Positions 43,632-51,360 of a stretch of 64,000 nucleotides of DNA are shown in pieces. The first letter of the stretch is position 1, and each line of letters opens with the position of its first letter. The notes beneath the pieces were generated by a model, which did not search any database, was not told where the DNA came from, and saw only the letters and a list, made by a program, of their open reading frames with translations. Source of the DNA: UBA5738 sp964470995 (GTDB taxonomy: Bacteria > Patescibacteriota > Minisyncoccia > Minisyncoccales > UBA5738); the NCBI GenBank assembly GCA_964470995.1, contig CAYYEP010000003.1, forward strand, positions 22,820 to 86,819, in the 5' to 3' direction. The position numbers were made by a program, and so were the translations under genes.

Positions 43632-43640
43632 GCAAAAAAA

Positions 43641-43709
43641 ATGGCAACAAAAAAACCTGTGAAGAAGGCTGCCAAGAAGAAGCCTGCCGCCAAGAAAAAG
43701 AGGAAGTAG
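43641..43709 (+). CDS. Lys-rich micro-protein (22 aa), histone H1-like
   Basis: ATG 43641 to TAG 43707-43709 gives 22 residues, 13 of them Lys or Arg, made of KK, KKAAKKK and AAKKK stretches with Ala and Pro. This is the composition of H1-like and other nucleic-acid-condensing tails. It has its own A/T-rich leader and a downstream hairpin (TTTC..CAAAA/TTTTG..GAAA, 43711-43734). No other feature competes for the sequence. The function is inferred only from composition; binding to DNA or rRNA is likely. Confidence 0.55.
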   Translation: MATKKPVKKAAKKKPAAKKKRK

Positions 43710-43740
43710 TTTTCGCAAAACATTTTTTGTGAAACCGCAG

Positions 43741-43756
43741 TTAAAGCCAGCTTTAA
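43741..43756 (+). repeat. Short palindrome TTAAAGC-CA-GCTTTAA
   Basis: A 7-bp inverted repeat with a 2-nt centre, 17 nt before ATG 43774. A nearly identical palindrome lies behind the gene (43911-43925). Confidence 0.5.
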
Positions 43757-43773
43757 TAAACGATCATAAAATT

Positions 43774-43866
43774 ATGGTGGTAGTACCGAAAAAAAAGAAG
43801 GCTCGTCCTTCAAAAGAAAATAAATTGAAAGCCCGCAAGAGCAAGAAAAGAGTTTCCAACCGGTAA
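43774..43866 (+). CDS. Second basic micro-protein (30 aa)
   Basis: ATG 43774 to TAA 43864-43866 encodes 30 residues beginning MVVVPKKKKARPSKEN, with about half Lys/Arg. It is distinct in sequence from the first micro-protein but has the same character. It is bracketed by two TTAAAGC/GCTTTAA palindromes and ended by a strong terminator. A role as a nucleoid or ribosome-binding peptide is possible; no family recognised. Confidence 0.55.
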   Translation: MVVVPKKKKARPSKENKLKARKSKKRVSNR

Positions 43867-43910
43867 TTTCTCGCACTGGCAAACTTTTTTCCCGGATAGG
43901 GAAGTAAAAA

Positions 43911-43925
43911 TTAAAGCAGCTTTAA
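43911..43925 (+). repeat. Short palindrome TTAAAGC-A-GCTTTAA
   Basis: Partner of the palindrome at 43741-43756, differing by one central base. Confidence 0.5.
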
Positions 43926-43966
43926 CAACAAAAGGAATATTCTAAACAAATATCCTTTTGTTGTTG
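43924..43966 (+). terminator. Strong hairpin terminator of the basic micro-gene unit
   Basis: AACAACAAAAGGAATATT pairs with AATATCCTTTTGTTGTTG (one bulge) around a short loop. A further small hairpin with a T-run (AACCG/CGGTT, 43985-44006) follows. Confidence 0.7.
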
Positions 43967-44017
43967 CGTTTATATTGCAATCTCAACCGTGCCGCCGGTT
44001 TTTTTATTTACCTGCCA

Positions 44018-44142
44018 GAATACCTCGGAGCTTTGCCGCGGGGATGAATGGCGGCCGCAGCGTCGCGGAGGCTAAAAACTTACTCTTCCTAACGCGCAGC
44101 GTAAGCGGAGCGGAAGGAATACCTCTGAGCTTTGCCGCGGGG
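44018..44142 (+). repeat. Pair of 26-nt direct repeats in the hpf upstream region
   Basis: GAATACCTCGGAGCTTTGCC at 44018 onward and the same sequence with one mismatch (CTCTG for CTCGG) at 44117 onward, each 26 nt and ending CGCGGGG, 99 nt apart. A REP-like degenerate hairpin (GTAGCTCC/GGAGCT, about 44162-44192) follows. No gene is supported between 43867 and 44323. Confidence 0.6.
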
Positions 44143-44323
44143 TAGTTTATTTGTATTGGCGGTAGCTCCCATAGGCGTCGCCAATTGGAGCTTGTGTATT
44201 TCGGATTTTTTAAACTTTGATATAATAACTGTACTTCGAGGTATTTTAATTGACCGGCCGCGCCGATTTATCCGATACAATACATATATGTTTCGGAAAG
44301 ATTTTCGCGGCGGTTCGTCAAAG

Positions 44324-44671
44324 ATGAATATTATAATCCGGACAAAAAATATCGAAATGACCCCGACGTTGCGCGAATTCATCGAGACGAAGATAGGTTC
44401 CATAGAAAAATACTGCCGTGATTGCCAGGTTGACGACCAGCCGGGGCTGACGGCGGCCGCCGAAGCCATTGTGGAGGCGGGCAAGGACACTTTGCATCAC
44501 AAAAAAGGCGACGTCTATACGGCACAGTGTCAGTTTACTTTTAACGGCAATAAAGTTTTGGCCCGCACCGAAGCCGATGACCTGGAAAAAGCAGTCACCG
44601 CGGTTCGCGATGATCTGCAGGACCAATTGACCCGCCTAAAAGGCAAACGCCTTGATAAAAATAGAAAATAA
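44324..44671 (+). CDS. hpf: Ribosome hibernation-promoting factor / RaiA family (short form)
   Basis: 115 residues starting MNIIIRTKNIEMTPTLREFIETKIGSIEK, the standard start of the S30AE/HPF beta-alpha-beta fold, with the conserved Asp/Glu-rich helix EADDLEKAVTAVRDDLQDQLTRLK. It binds the 30S subunit in the decoding channel during slow growth. The C-terminal dimerisation domain of long HPF is missing. ATG 44324 is chosen because homology starts there; in-frame codons upstream (44288, 44132) only add unrelated sequence. Confidence 0.88.
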   Translation: MNIIIRTKNIEMTPTLREFIETKIGSIEKYCRDCQVDDQPGLTAAAEAIVEAGKDTLHHKKGDVYTAQCQFTFNGNKVLARTEADDLEKAVTAVRDDLQDQLTRLKGKRLDKNRK

Positions 44672-44689
44672 TGAAAATGTTCCATCGAG

Positions 44690-44797
44690 GTGGTTGGTAG
44701 TGAAAAGGTATTTTGTAATAAATGCCATCGGGAAGTATTTAATCCTGGTTGGTATGAGAAATGCCCCCATTGCGAAGGAAAGGTGAAAGCAATTTAA
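44690..44797 (+). CDS. Zinc-ribbon micro-protein (35 aa)
   Basis: GTG 44690 opens a 35-codon frame with two Cys pairs, FCNKCH and KCPHCE, spaced 17 residues apart, a complete four-Cys zinc ribbon, with aromatic FNPGWY between them. It lies 18 nt after hpf and just before a strong terminator, so it is probably cotranscribed with hpf. The start codon is uncertain (no clear Shine-Dalgarno; no in-frame ATG). The Cys pattern in so short a frame is unlikely by chance. Possibly a ribosome-associated or RNA-binding peptide. Confidence 0.55.
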   Translation: MVGSEKVFCNKCHREVFNPGWYEKCPHCEGKVKAI

Positions 44798-44836
44798 AAA
44801 GGGGTGCGCCAGAAGCGCAACCCCTTTCTTTTTTTT
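44798..44836 (+). terminator. Rho-independent terminator of the hpf unit
   Basis: AAGGGGTGCGC and GCGCAACCCCTT form the stem around CAGAA, followed by TCTTTTTTTT. Confidence 0.9.
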
Positions 44837-44967
44837 GTAATTCCACTACAATATAAAATTCGGCGATTTATGAACCGCGATTTGTGATTTAAAAATTATA
44901 ACGCGGTATTTTATATTTATTCATAAAACATAATTCATAAATCATAAATCAAGCATTTAGATTAGAT

Positions 44968-47400
44968 ATGTCTTTTTTAACCAAAATTTTCGGCGACGAA
45001 AATAAAAATTACTTTAAGAAACTCCAGCCCGACGTGGACGCGATCAATGCCCTGGAACCGGAGTTCAAGGCGCTTGACGACGTCGGTTTGCTTGCCAAAA
45101 CCGCCGAGTTCAAGGAGCGGCGGGCGAAAGGGGAGGCGCTCGACAGCCTGATGCGCGAAGCTTTTGCCTTAGTGCGCGAAGCGGCTCGGCGTAATTTGGG
45201 CCAGCGGCATTTTGACGTCCAGTTGATGGGTGGCATTGTCCTGCACCAGGGCAAAATCGCGGAGATGCGCACCGGCGAAGGCAAGACTTTGACCGCGACC
45301 TTGTCCGTATATTTAAACGCCTTATCAGGATTAGGCGTGCATTTGGTGACGGTCAACGATTATCTGGCCCGCCGCGACGCGGTTTGGATGGGCCAGGTTT
45401 ACCACGCACTGGGTCTTTCGACCGGTTGTATTAACCACGACCAGTCATTTGTCTATGATCCGGAATATAAAAAAGCCCAGGAAAGCGAAGATACCATGCG
45501 CGATAACTTAGGTTCGTTCCATGTGTCGCAGGATTTTTTGCGTCCCTGCAGCCGCCGCCAGGCTTACGCGGCCGATATTACTTATGGCACCAACAATGAG
45601 TTTGGTTTCGACTATTTGCGCGACAATATGGTTTATCGCATCGAGGATCGCGTTCAGCGCGAACCAAATTACGCAATTGTCGACGAGGTTGATTCCATTT
45701 TGATCGATGAAGCCCGCACTCCTCTCATAATTTCGGCACCCGACGAGGAAAGCTCCAAATGGTACCAGGATTTCGCGCGTATCATTCCGCAGTTGAAGGA
45801 AAAGGAAGATTACGAAGTTGACGAAAAAGACCGCGCCTCCACGCTAAGCGAGAATGGCATCGTCAAAGTGGAAAAGATAATGGGGGTGGATAACATATAT
45901 GAAGAGAAGGGCGTTAAATACCTGCACCATCTGGAACAGGCCCTGCGCGCCCAGGCGCTTTACCGTGCGGACCGCGATTATGTGGTCAAAGACGGCCAGG
46001 TCATCATTATTGACGAATTCACGGGTCGTTTAATGCCCGGGCGGCGGTGGTCGGGCGGCCTGCATCAGGCCATTGAAGCTAAAGAGGGCGTCCAGGTAAA
46101 ACCCGAATCGCTGACGCTGGCGTCCATTACTTTCCAAAACCTTTTTAGAATGTACAAAAAACTGGCGGGAATGACCGGTACGGCCATTACGTCGGCCGAA
46201 GAATTTGATAAAGTTTACAGCCTCGACTCGATTCCTATCCCGACCAACAAATCCATTAGCCGCGTCGATCTGCCCGACCGGGTTTACAAAACCGAAACCG
46301 CCAAATATAACGCCGTGGTGGCCGAGATCAAAGATCGTTCTAGTAAGGGCCAGCCGGTGCTGGTCGGCACCCGCTCGGTGGAAAAAAATGAATATTTAAC
46401 CAAACTTCTTGAGCGGGAGGGCATTAAACACGAGGTTTTGAACGCCAAGAACCACGAACGCGAAGGCGAGATCATTGCCCAAGCGGGAAGCCTTGGCGCG
46501 GTGACGATCGCTACCAATATGGCCGGCCGCGGCGTCGATATTCTTTTGGGCGGCAATCCTCCCGAACCGCAGAGCGTCCAAAAGGTGCGCGATGCCGGCG
46601 GTTTGTTTATTATTGGCACCGAGCGCCACGAAGCCCGCCGCATCGACAACCAGCTGCGGGGCCGCGGCGGCCGCCAGGGCGATCCGGGTACAACCCAGTT
46701 CTTCATCTCTCTCGAGGACGACCTCCTGCGCATTTTTGGCGGCGAACAGATGAAAAAACTTATGGATATGCTCAAGGTTCCCGAGGACCAGCCGATCGAA
46801 TCGGGAATGCTTTCCAAGCGCATCGAAGAAGCCCAAACCAAGATCGAGGGTATGCATTTTGACACCCGCAAGCACCTGCTGGACTATGATAGCGTGATGA
46901 ATAAACAGCGCGAGGTAATCTATAAAAAACGCGTCGATATTCTGAATATGGCCGATGAACAGGTTCGCGGGTATATTACAGAATTAGCCGCCAAGGGCGA
47001 GGCGGCCGAAAAATATTTGGAACGGGAAAAGGAAAACGGTGTCGAAGCCATGGTTCGCGCGGCGCGCTTCATCGCTCTCAAAACAATCGATTTTTTCTGG
47101 CAGGAGCATTTGGAATTGATGGACAATGTGCGCGATTCGGTGCGTCTGCGCGCCTACGGTCAGCAGGATCCTTTGGTTGAATATAAAAATGAAGCCAATA
47201 AGCAGTTTCGCATCCTTTTGGATACCGTGGAAGCCAACATTCTGCAGAATATTTTAAACGTTACGATTAATAAGAATGTAACTGCTTCTGCTCCCGTGGC
47301 CGCCAGTTCCGGACCCACTGCCGATTACGGTAAGGTTGACCGCAATGCCCCTTGTCCGTGCGGCAGCGGCAAAAAATATAAGAAATGCTGCGGCAAATAA
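44968..47400 (+). CDS. secA: Protein translocase ATPase SecA
   Basis: 810 residues, complete. Walker A in TGEGKTLTATL (about 102-108), DEVD box (239-242) followed by SILIDEARTPLIIS, preprotein cross-linking domain, NBD2 with TNMAGRGVDILLGG and the arginine-finger region IDNQLRGRGGRQGD, the helical scaffold, and a C-terminal zinc-binding SEC-C motif CPCGSGKKYKKCC. SecA drives proteins through SecYEG; SecD and SecF are encoded at 48.8-51.2 kb. The upstream sequence is A/T-rich with repeated ATTCATAAA. Confidence 0.97.
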   Translation: MSFLTKIFGDENKNYFKKLQPDVDAINALEPEFKALDDVGLLAKTAEFKERRAKGEALDSLMREAFALVREAARRNLGQRHFDVQLMGGIVLHQGKIAEMRTGEGKTLTATLSVYLNALSGLGVHLVTVNDYLARRDAVWMGQVYHALGLSTGCINHDQSFVYDPEYKKAQESEDTMRDNLGSFHVSQDFLRPCSRRQAYAADITYGTNNEFGFDYLRDNMVYRIEDRVQREPNYAIVDEVDSILIDEARTPLIISAPDEESSKWYQDFARIIPQLKEKEDYEVDEKDRASTLSENGIVKVEKIMGVDNIYEEKGVKYLHHLEQALRAQALYRADRDYVVKDGQVIIIDEFTGRLMPGRRWSGGLHQAIEAKEGVQVKPESLTLASITFQNLFRMYKKLAGMTGTAITSAEEFDKVYSLDSIPIPTNKSISRVDLPDRVYKTETAKYNAVVAEIKDRSSKGQPVLVGTRSVEKNEYLTKLLEREGIKHEVLNAKNHEREGEIIAQAGSLGAVTIATNMAGRGVDILLGGNPPEPQSVQKVRDAGGLFIIGTERHEARRIDNQLRGRGGRQGDPGTTQFFISLEDDLLRIFGGEQMKKLMDMLKVPEDQPIESGMLSKRIEEAQTKIEGMHFDTRKHLLDYDSVMNKQREVIYKKRVDILNMADEQVRGYITELAAKGEAAEKYLEREKENGVEAMVRAARFIALKTIDFFWQEHLELMDNVRDSVRLRAYGQQDPLVEYKNEANKQFRILLDTVEANILQNILNVTINKNVTASAPVAASSGPTADYGKVDRNAPCPCGSGKKYKKCCGK

Positions 47401-47427
47401 AAAATATTCACCCCGTAACCGTATTTT

Positions 47428-47465
47428 GAGATCGTACCTCGGCGTAATCGCCGAGGTGCGATCTC
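47428..47465 (+). repeat. REP-like palindrome after secA
   Basis: GAGATCGTACCTCGGCG and CGCCGAGGTGCGATCTC pair over 17 positions with one mismatch and a TAAT loop. The core TCGCACCT/AGGTGCGA is shared with the perfect palindromes; the apical part is CGGCG/CGCCG here. It lies 27 nt after the secA stop and has a T-run 20 nt further on, so it may act as a terminator. Confidence 0.7.
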
Positions 47466-47506
47466 GGCAAACTCGCATTTAACTGTTTTTTTTGCCCCGA
47501 CACGCC

Positions 47507-47950
47507 ATGCAATCCGAAAGATTTAAATTGATTCCCGCGGTTTATCTTTTCCTCATAAAAGACGGGAAAATTTTGCTTTCGCGCCGGTTTCAGACCGGGT
47601 ATCGGGACGGCAGCTACAGTCTGCCCGCCGGCCATTTGAACGGCAACGAATCGATGCGGGCCGCGCTTATTCGCGAGGCCAAGGAAGAGGCGGGGATCGA
47701 TATCGATCCTCGCGAGCTTGAATTCGCGTTATTGATGCACCGTTCGGCCGAAACCAACGATCACGAACGGATGGATATTTTTTTCACCGCCGCGAAGTGG
47801 CAAGGCAACATAAGTAATACCGAACCCGACAAATGCGACGATCTGTCATGGTTCGACCTGGACCGTTTGCCCGAAAATACGGTTGACTACGTTAAAGTGG
47901 CTATCGGCTGCCATTTGAAAGGTGATAAGTATTGCGAATTCGGCTGGTAA
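47507..47950 (+). CDS. Nudix hydrolase
   Basis: 147 residues from ATG 47507 (a TTG five codons upstream is also in frame). The Nudix box is at about 42-64: GHLNGNESMRAALIREAKEEAGI, split here as G-x5-E-x7-REAKEEAGI. The start IPAVYLFLIKDGKILLSRR and the DLSWFDLDRLPENTV end are usual for NTP/nucleotide-sugar pyrophosphohydrolases of the MutT-like group. Substrate not predictable. Confidence 0.88.
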   Translation: MQSERFKLIPAVYLFLIKDGKILLSRRFQTGYRDGSYSLPAGHLNGNESMRAALIREAKEEAGIDIDPRELEFALLMHRSAETNDHERMDIFFTAAKWQGNISNTEPDKCDDLSWFDLDRLPENTVDYVKVAIGCHLKGDKYCEFGW

Positions 47951-47977
47951 AATCAATATAGCTTAAAAAATGATCCA

Positions 47978-48307
47978 ATGAACGCCGATTTTCATAAATA
48001 TCTGATCGGCCCGTGGCACGAACTTTCGCTGGCCTAACCACTTGGCAATACTGGCCGCGAAGTCAGCTGGACACGCCAAAATCAAGGCAAAGACAAAAAA
48101 TTCTGGGGTATGTTGCGCGCGGCCAAGAATTATTTTTTAAAACGCTATTCGACGGGTGCCGGTCAAAATGGAAGGAAAAAAATAAGCTGTGCGTATGAAA
48201 TTTTTTGCGGCTCGGTTCTGGAGGTAGGGCCTATGGCGGCGATCTGGAATCGCCGGATAAATGTTTTAATTATTTTGCGATACTGGCAGTTTCAAAATGA
48301 AAAATAA
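47978..48307 (+). pseudogene. Possible remnant of a gene interrupted by one stop codon
   Basis: From ATG 47978 the frame reads MNADFHKYLIGPWHELSLA, stops at TAA 48035-48037, and then stays open for 89 codons to TAA 48305-48307, with protein-like sequence such as KFWGMLRAAKNYFLKRY. This would fit a single inactivating mutation or an old fragment. The end overlaps the next gene's start. I recognise no family; it may be plain intergenic sequence. Confidence 0.25.
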
Positions 48308-48662
48308 TTCCAAGTCATTGGGCACCGCCAAGCAATTTCTGGGCAAGAAAGTTGAAGTTGTCGTTGACCGCAAATTTGGGAGCAAGCATCCCAAGTTTGG
48401 TTTTGTTTACGAAGTAAATTACGGTTATGTTTCGGGCGTAAAAATGCCCGATGGAGAAGACCTTGATTGCTATTGTTTGGGATGGGATACACCTCAAGAA
48501 AAAATCAGGGGCAGGGCAGTGGCGGTGGTTCATCGTCTTGATGACGATGATGATAAACTAGTTGTGGCGGCCCCCGGATTATCTTTGGAGCCAGCCGATA
48601 TTGGAAGGGCGGTCGCCTTTCAAGAAAAATATTTCCGCCACGACTTGTTATTAGCCGATTGA
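48297..48662 (+). CDS. Inorganic pyrophosphatase-like protein (short form)
   Basis: 121 residues. HPKFGFVYEVNYGYV, PDGEDLDCYCLG (the metal-binding D-x-D/E-x-LD cluster of family I pyrophosphatases, normally DGDPLDVLV) and DDDDDKLVVAAPG are recognisable. Family I enzymes hydrolyse pyrophosphate and are usually about 170 residues, so this is a shortened member, of a type seen as inorganic pyrophosphatase-like proteins. Whether it keeps pyrophosphatase activity is open. Confidence 0.7.
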   Translation: MKNNSKSLGTAKQFLGKKVEVVVDRKFGSKHPKFGFVYEVNYGYVSGVKMPDGEDLDCYCLGWDTPQEKIRGRAVAVVHRLDDDDDKLVVAAPGLSLEPADIGRAVAFQEKYFRHDLLLAD

Positions 48663-48681
48663 ATTCCTTTGCGATCGGAAG

Positions 48682-48711
48682 TTGGACTTTTACCGTTTTT
48701 TATGGTATTTT
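48682..48711 (+). promoter_or_regulatory. Possible promoter of secD
   Basis: TTGGAC at 48682-48687, 18-nt spacer, TATTTT at 48706-48711. A CCGG-TTTTG-CCGG hairpin follows in the leader. Confidence 0.35.
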
Positions 48712-48759
48712 GGGTTCGAATAAATTGGACTGGCCGGTTTTGCCGGTTTTGAATATATT

Positions 48760-50196
48760 ATGAAAAAGAACAATCTGTGGTCGCTAATATTTATTTTTGT
48801 TTTGGCGGCGGTTTCGGCGGTATTTTGTTTTCCGCAATATGTGAATCCGTATATCGATAAGGTTAATTCCCGGTTGAAATGGGCTGTCCCGCATGTTTCC
48901 GAAAAACCATTCACGCTTGGTTTGGACGTTAAAGGCGGAGTGCATCTGGAATATCAAGCCGATCTTTCTTCGGTAGCCGAAGACCAGCGCGCCAGCATGA
49001 TGGAGGGCGTTAAGGATCTCATCGACCGGCGCATCAACAGCTACGGAGTGGCCGAACCCCAGATTCAGATTTCCGGAGAGGACCGCTTGATCGTGGAGCT
49101 TCCCGGCATCGACAGCATCCAGGACGCCATTGACTGGATCGGCGCGACTCCCTGGTTGAGTTTCTCCGAGCTTCGCGCCCAGGAAGAAACCGATGCGATT
49201 CTTGCCAAGATCAAGGAGTTCGAAGGTAAATCCACCGAAGAGATTATACAGATACCGGATTACCAGCTGGCTCTGCAAAACCCTTATTATAAAGAAACCG
49301 AATTAAGCGGCAAATATTTGGAAAGAGCCACTTTAAGCTTTGATCAGAACACCGGCGCGCCGTTGGTTTTGCTCAAATTCAATGATGAGGGCGCCAAAGT
49401 TTTTGAAACCGTAACCGAGCGCAATATAGGAAAGAGTATGGCTATTTATCTGGACGGTCTTTCGATCATTGATACCAACGGCGATAACGCGATTGACGGT
49501 GGCGATCTCTACGCTCCCCGGGTTAACGAAAAAATCACGGGCGGTTCGGCGCAAATCACCGGTATTTCCAGTATCGCGGAAGCCAAGACGCTGGTCAAAC
49601 GCCTCAATGAAGGCGCTCTGCCCGTACCATTGGGGAATCCGATAACCCAGCAAAAAATCGGTCCGACTTTGGGCGCGGTGTCGCTGGAACAAGCCGTGAA
49701 AGCCGGTATTTACGGCTTTCTGATCGTAATCGTCTTTATGGTGCTTTATTACCGCATTCCCGGTCTGCTGGCCTCGCTGGCTTTGGCGCTTTACGGGGTG
49801 GTCCTGCTGGCGATATTCAAGTTCATGGGCGTGACGATGAGTCTGGCTGGTATCGGCGGCTTCATCCTGTCGGTAGGTATGGCCGTTGACGCCAACGTGC
49901 TGATATTCTCCCGAATGAAAGAGGAATTAGGCAACGGCAAAAGCTTGGTTGCCAGCATCGAGGAAGGCTTTAAACGCGCTTGGCCGGCCATCCGCGACGG
50001 AAATTTTACCACGATCGTGGTCGCGCTGATTCTTTTTTTCCTGGGAACCAGTTTCGTTAAAGGCTTTGCCGCAACCCTGATTTGGGGTATCTTCCTTTCG
50101 ATGTATTCGGCGATCGTCGTGACCCGGACATTCCTGCGACTTGTTGCCGGAACCAAACTGGGTAAGACAGCCGGGTTATGGAAGCCTCTCGCCTGA
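48760..50196 (+). CDS. secD: Protein translocase subunit SecD
   Basis: 478 residues: helix 1 (about 7-24), the P1 head beginning FTLGLDVKGGVHLEYQADL, and a C-terminal five-helix bundle with PLGNPITQQKIGPTLG, the RND-type GGFILSVGMAVDANVLIFSRMKEEL and IRDGNFTTIVVALILFFLG. The conserved Asp of helix 4 is in GMAVDANV. With SecF it uses the proton gradient to help pull exported proteins out of SecYEG. An EF-hand-like stretch DTNGDNAIDGGDLY (about 233-246) is inserted before the TM bundle and resembles a calcium loop. Confidence 0.95.
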   Translation: MKKNNLWSLIFIFVLAAVSAVFCFPQYVNPYIDKVNSRLKWAVPHVSEKPFTLGLDVKGGVHLEYQADLSSVAEDQRASMMEGVKDLIDRRINSYGVAEPQIQISGEDRLIVELPGIDSIQDAIDWIGATPWLSFSELRAQEETDAILAKIKEFEGKSTEEIIQIPDYQLALQNPYYKETELSGKYLERATLSFDQNTGAPLVLLKFNDEGAKVFETVTERNIGKSMAIYLDGLSIIDTNGDNAIDGGDLYAPRVNEKITGGSAQITGISSIAEAKTLVKRLNEGALPVPLGNPITQQKIGPTLGAVSLEQAVKAGIYGFLIVIVFMVLYYRIPGLLASLALALYGVVLLAIFKFMGVTMSLAGIGGFILSVGMAVDANVLIFSRMKEELGNGKSLVASIEEGFKRAWPAIRDGNFTTIVVALILFFLGTSFVKGFAATLIWGIFLSMYSAIVVTRTFLRLVAGTKLGKTAGLWKPLA

Positions 50197-50306
50197 TCCA
50201 GAAGCTAATAGGAACTTGTTGAAATCGGTCGAAACTTATCGCATAATGCACAATAAATTTCTATTAATTTCACGAAGCTAGTTTCAATAAATTTCAGAAT
50301 TAAACC

Positions 50307-51212
50307 ATGATTCCATTCATCAAATACAAGAAGTTCTTCATCGTTTTGACCATGGTGGCAATGGCTGTCAGTGTCGCCGCAATCGCTGTTTACAAGCTTA
50401 AGCCCGGCATTGAATTTACCGGCGGCAGCGTGATCAACCTTGAGTATAGCAATACCCGTCCGGATAACGCGGCGGTTTTGGCTAAGATTTCCGAATTAAA
50501 CCTTGGCGATGTTCCTACGATTTACGCCGAAGGCGAAAAGGGGCTGATAATTCGCACGATTACTTTGGAAGAATCCCGGCACGCCGCGATTCTTGAAAAA
50601 CTGAAGGAAACCGGCGATTTCCAGGAAAAAAGCTTTGAATCCATCGGCCCGGTGGTGGGACAGGAGTTAACCTCAAAAATGTCGGTTTTAATCACGATAT
50701 CCCTGCTGGCGATGCTGGTCTATATTGCCGTTGCCTTCAGGAATGTTCCCGGACCGGTTTCGGCATGGCAGTACGGCGCAGCCTCGTTTTTGATCCTGGC
50801 GCACGACGTTTTGGTGCCGCTGGGGATATTCGCGGTTCTGGGCGCCCAATACGGAGTGCAGATCACCATCCCGGTTATCACGGCCCTGCTGACCGTGGTC
50901 GGCTATGCCATCAACAATGTAATTGTGGTTTACGATCGCATCCGTGAAAATCTGTTGCGCGATCATCGGGCACCGTTTAATCAGATTGCCGACCGCGCCG
51001 TCAACCAGACCTTAAGCCGCCAGATAAACACTTCGGTAGCAACGCTCATTCCGGTTTTTGCCATTTATTTTTGGGCGGGAGCCAGCCTTAAATATTTTGC
51101 GCTGGCGCTTATTTTAGGCATCATTACCGGCACTTATTCATCGGTATTTTTGGCCAGTCAGATTTTGGCGGTATGGATGGATTTTGACAGGAAAAAAAGC
51201 GCGCGGCACTAG
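50307..51212 (+). CDS. secF: Protein translocase subunit SecF
   Basis: 301 residues: helix 1, then KPGIEFTGGSVINLEY (the SecF start motif GIDFxGG), SIGPVVGQELTSK, and the RND helices with VVGYAINNVIVVYDRIRENL and NQTLSRQINTSVATLIPVFAIYFWAG. The conserved D/R pair is present in VVYDRIREN. It follows secD by 110 nt and acts with it in one complex. Confidence 0.95.
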   Translation: MIPFIKYKKFFIVLTMVAMAVSVAAIAVYKLKPGIEFTGGSVINLEYSNTRPDNAAVLAKISELNLGDVPTIYAEGEKGLIIRTITLEESRHAAILEKLKETGDFQEKSFESIGPVVGQELTSKMSVLITISLLAMLVYIAVAFRNVPGPVSAWQYGAASFLILAHDVLVPLGIFAVLGAQYGVQITIPVITALLTVVGYAINNVIVVYDRIRENLLRDHRAPFNQIADRAVNQTLSRQINTSVATLIPVFAIYFWAGASLKYFALALILGIITGTYSSVFLASQILAVWMDFDRKKSARH

Positions 51213-51292
51213 CGCGGTTTCGCGCCAAATATGCGGAATCATCCCGGTAGCGCACCAGAGACAATAAACCGCCAACCCGTTTTTAGCTTCAA

Positions 51293-51315
51293 AACAGGCC
51301 TTTAAGGCCTGTTTG
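51293..51315 (+). terminator. Hairpin terminator of secDF, overlapping the next promoter
   Basis: AAACAGGCC and GGCCTGTTT form the stem with a TTTAA loop. The right arm runs directly into the TTGACA of the promoter at 51313, so termination and initiation signals share bases. Confidence 0.6.
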
Positions 51316-51341
51316 ACAAATATTTGAAAATACTATATAAT
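51313..51341 (+). promoter_or_regulatory. Perfect consensus sigma-70 promoter
   Basis: TTGACA at 51313-51318, 17-nt spacer, TATAAT at 51336-51341: full consensus. Predicted start about 51348, 13 nt before the 184-nt repeat, which would be the first thing transcribed, followed by the sigma-4/HARE gene. Confidence 0.85.
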
Positions 51342-51360
51342 AATTAAAGACCAAAAAAAG

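Noticed and set aside
43427..43640. Candidate chromosomal replication origin (repeats, A/T-rich block, one TTTTCCACA that fits a relaxed DnaA box).
   Set aside because: Only one DnaA-box-like site is present and neither dnaA, dnaN nor gyr genes are nearby. The repeats are better described as an operator-like array.
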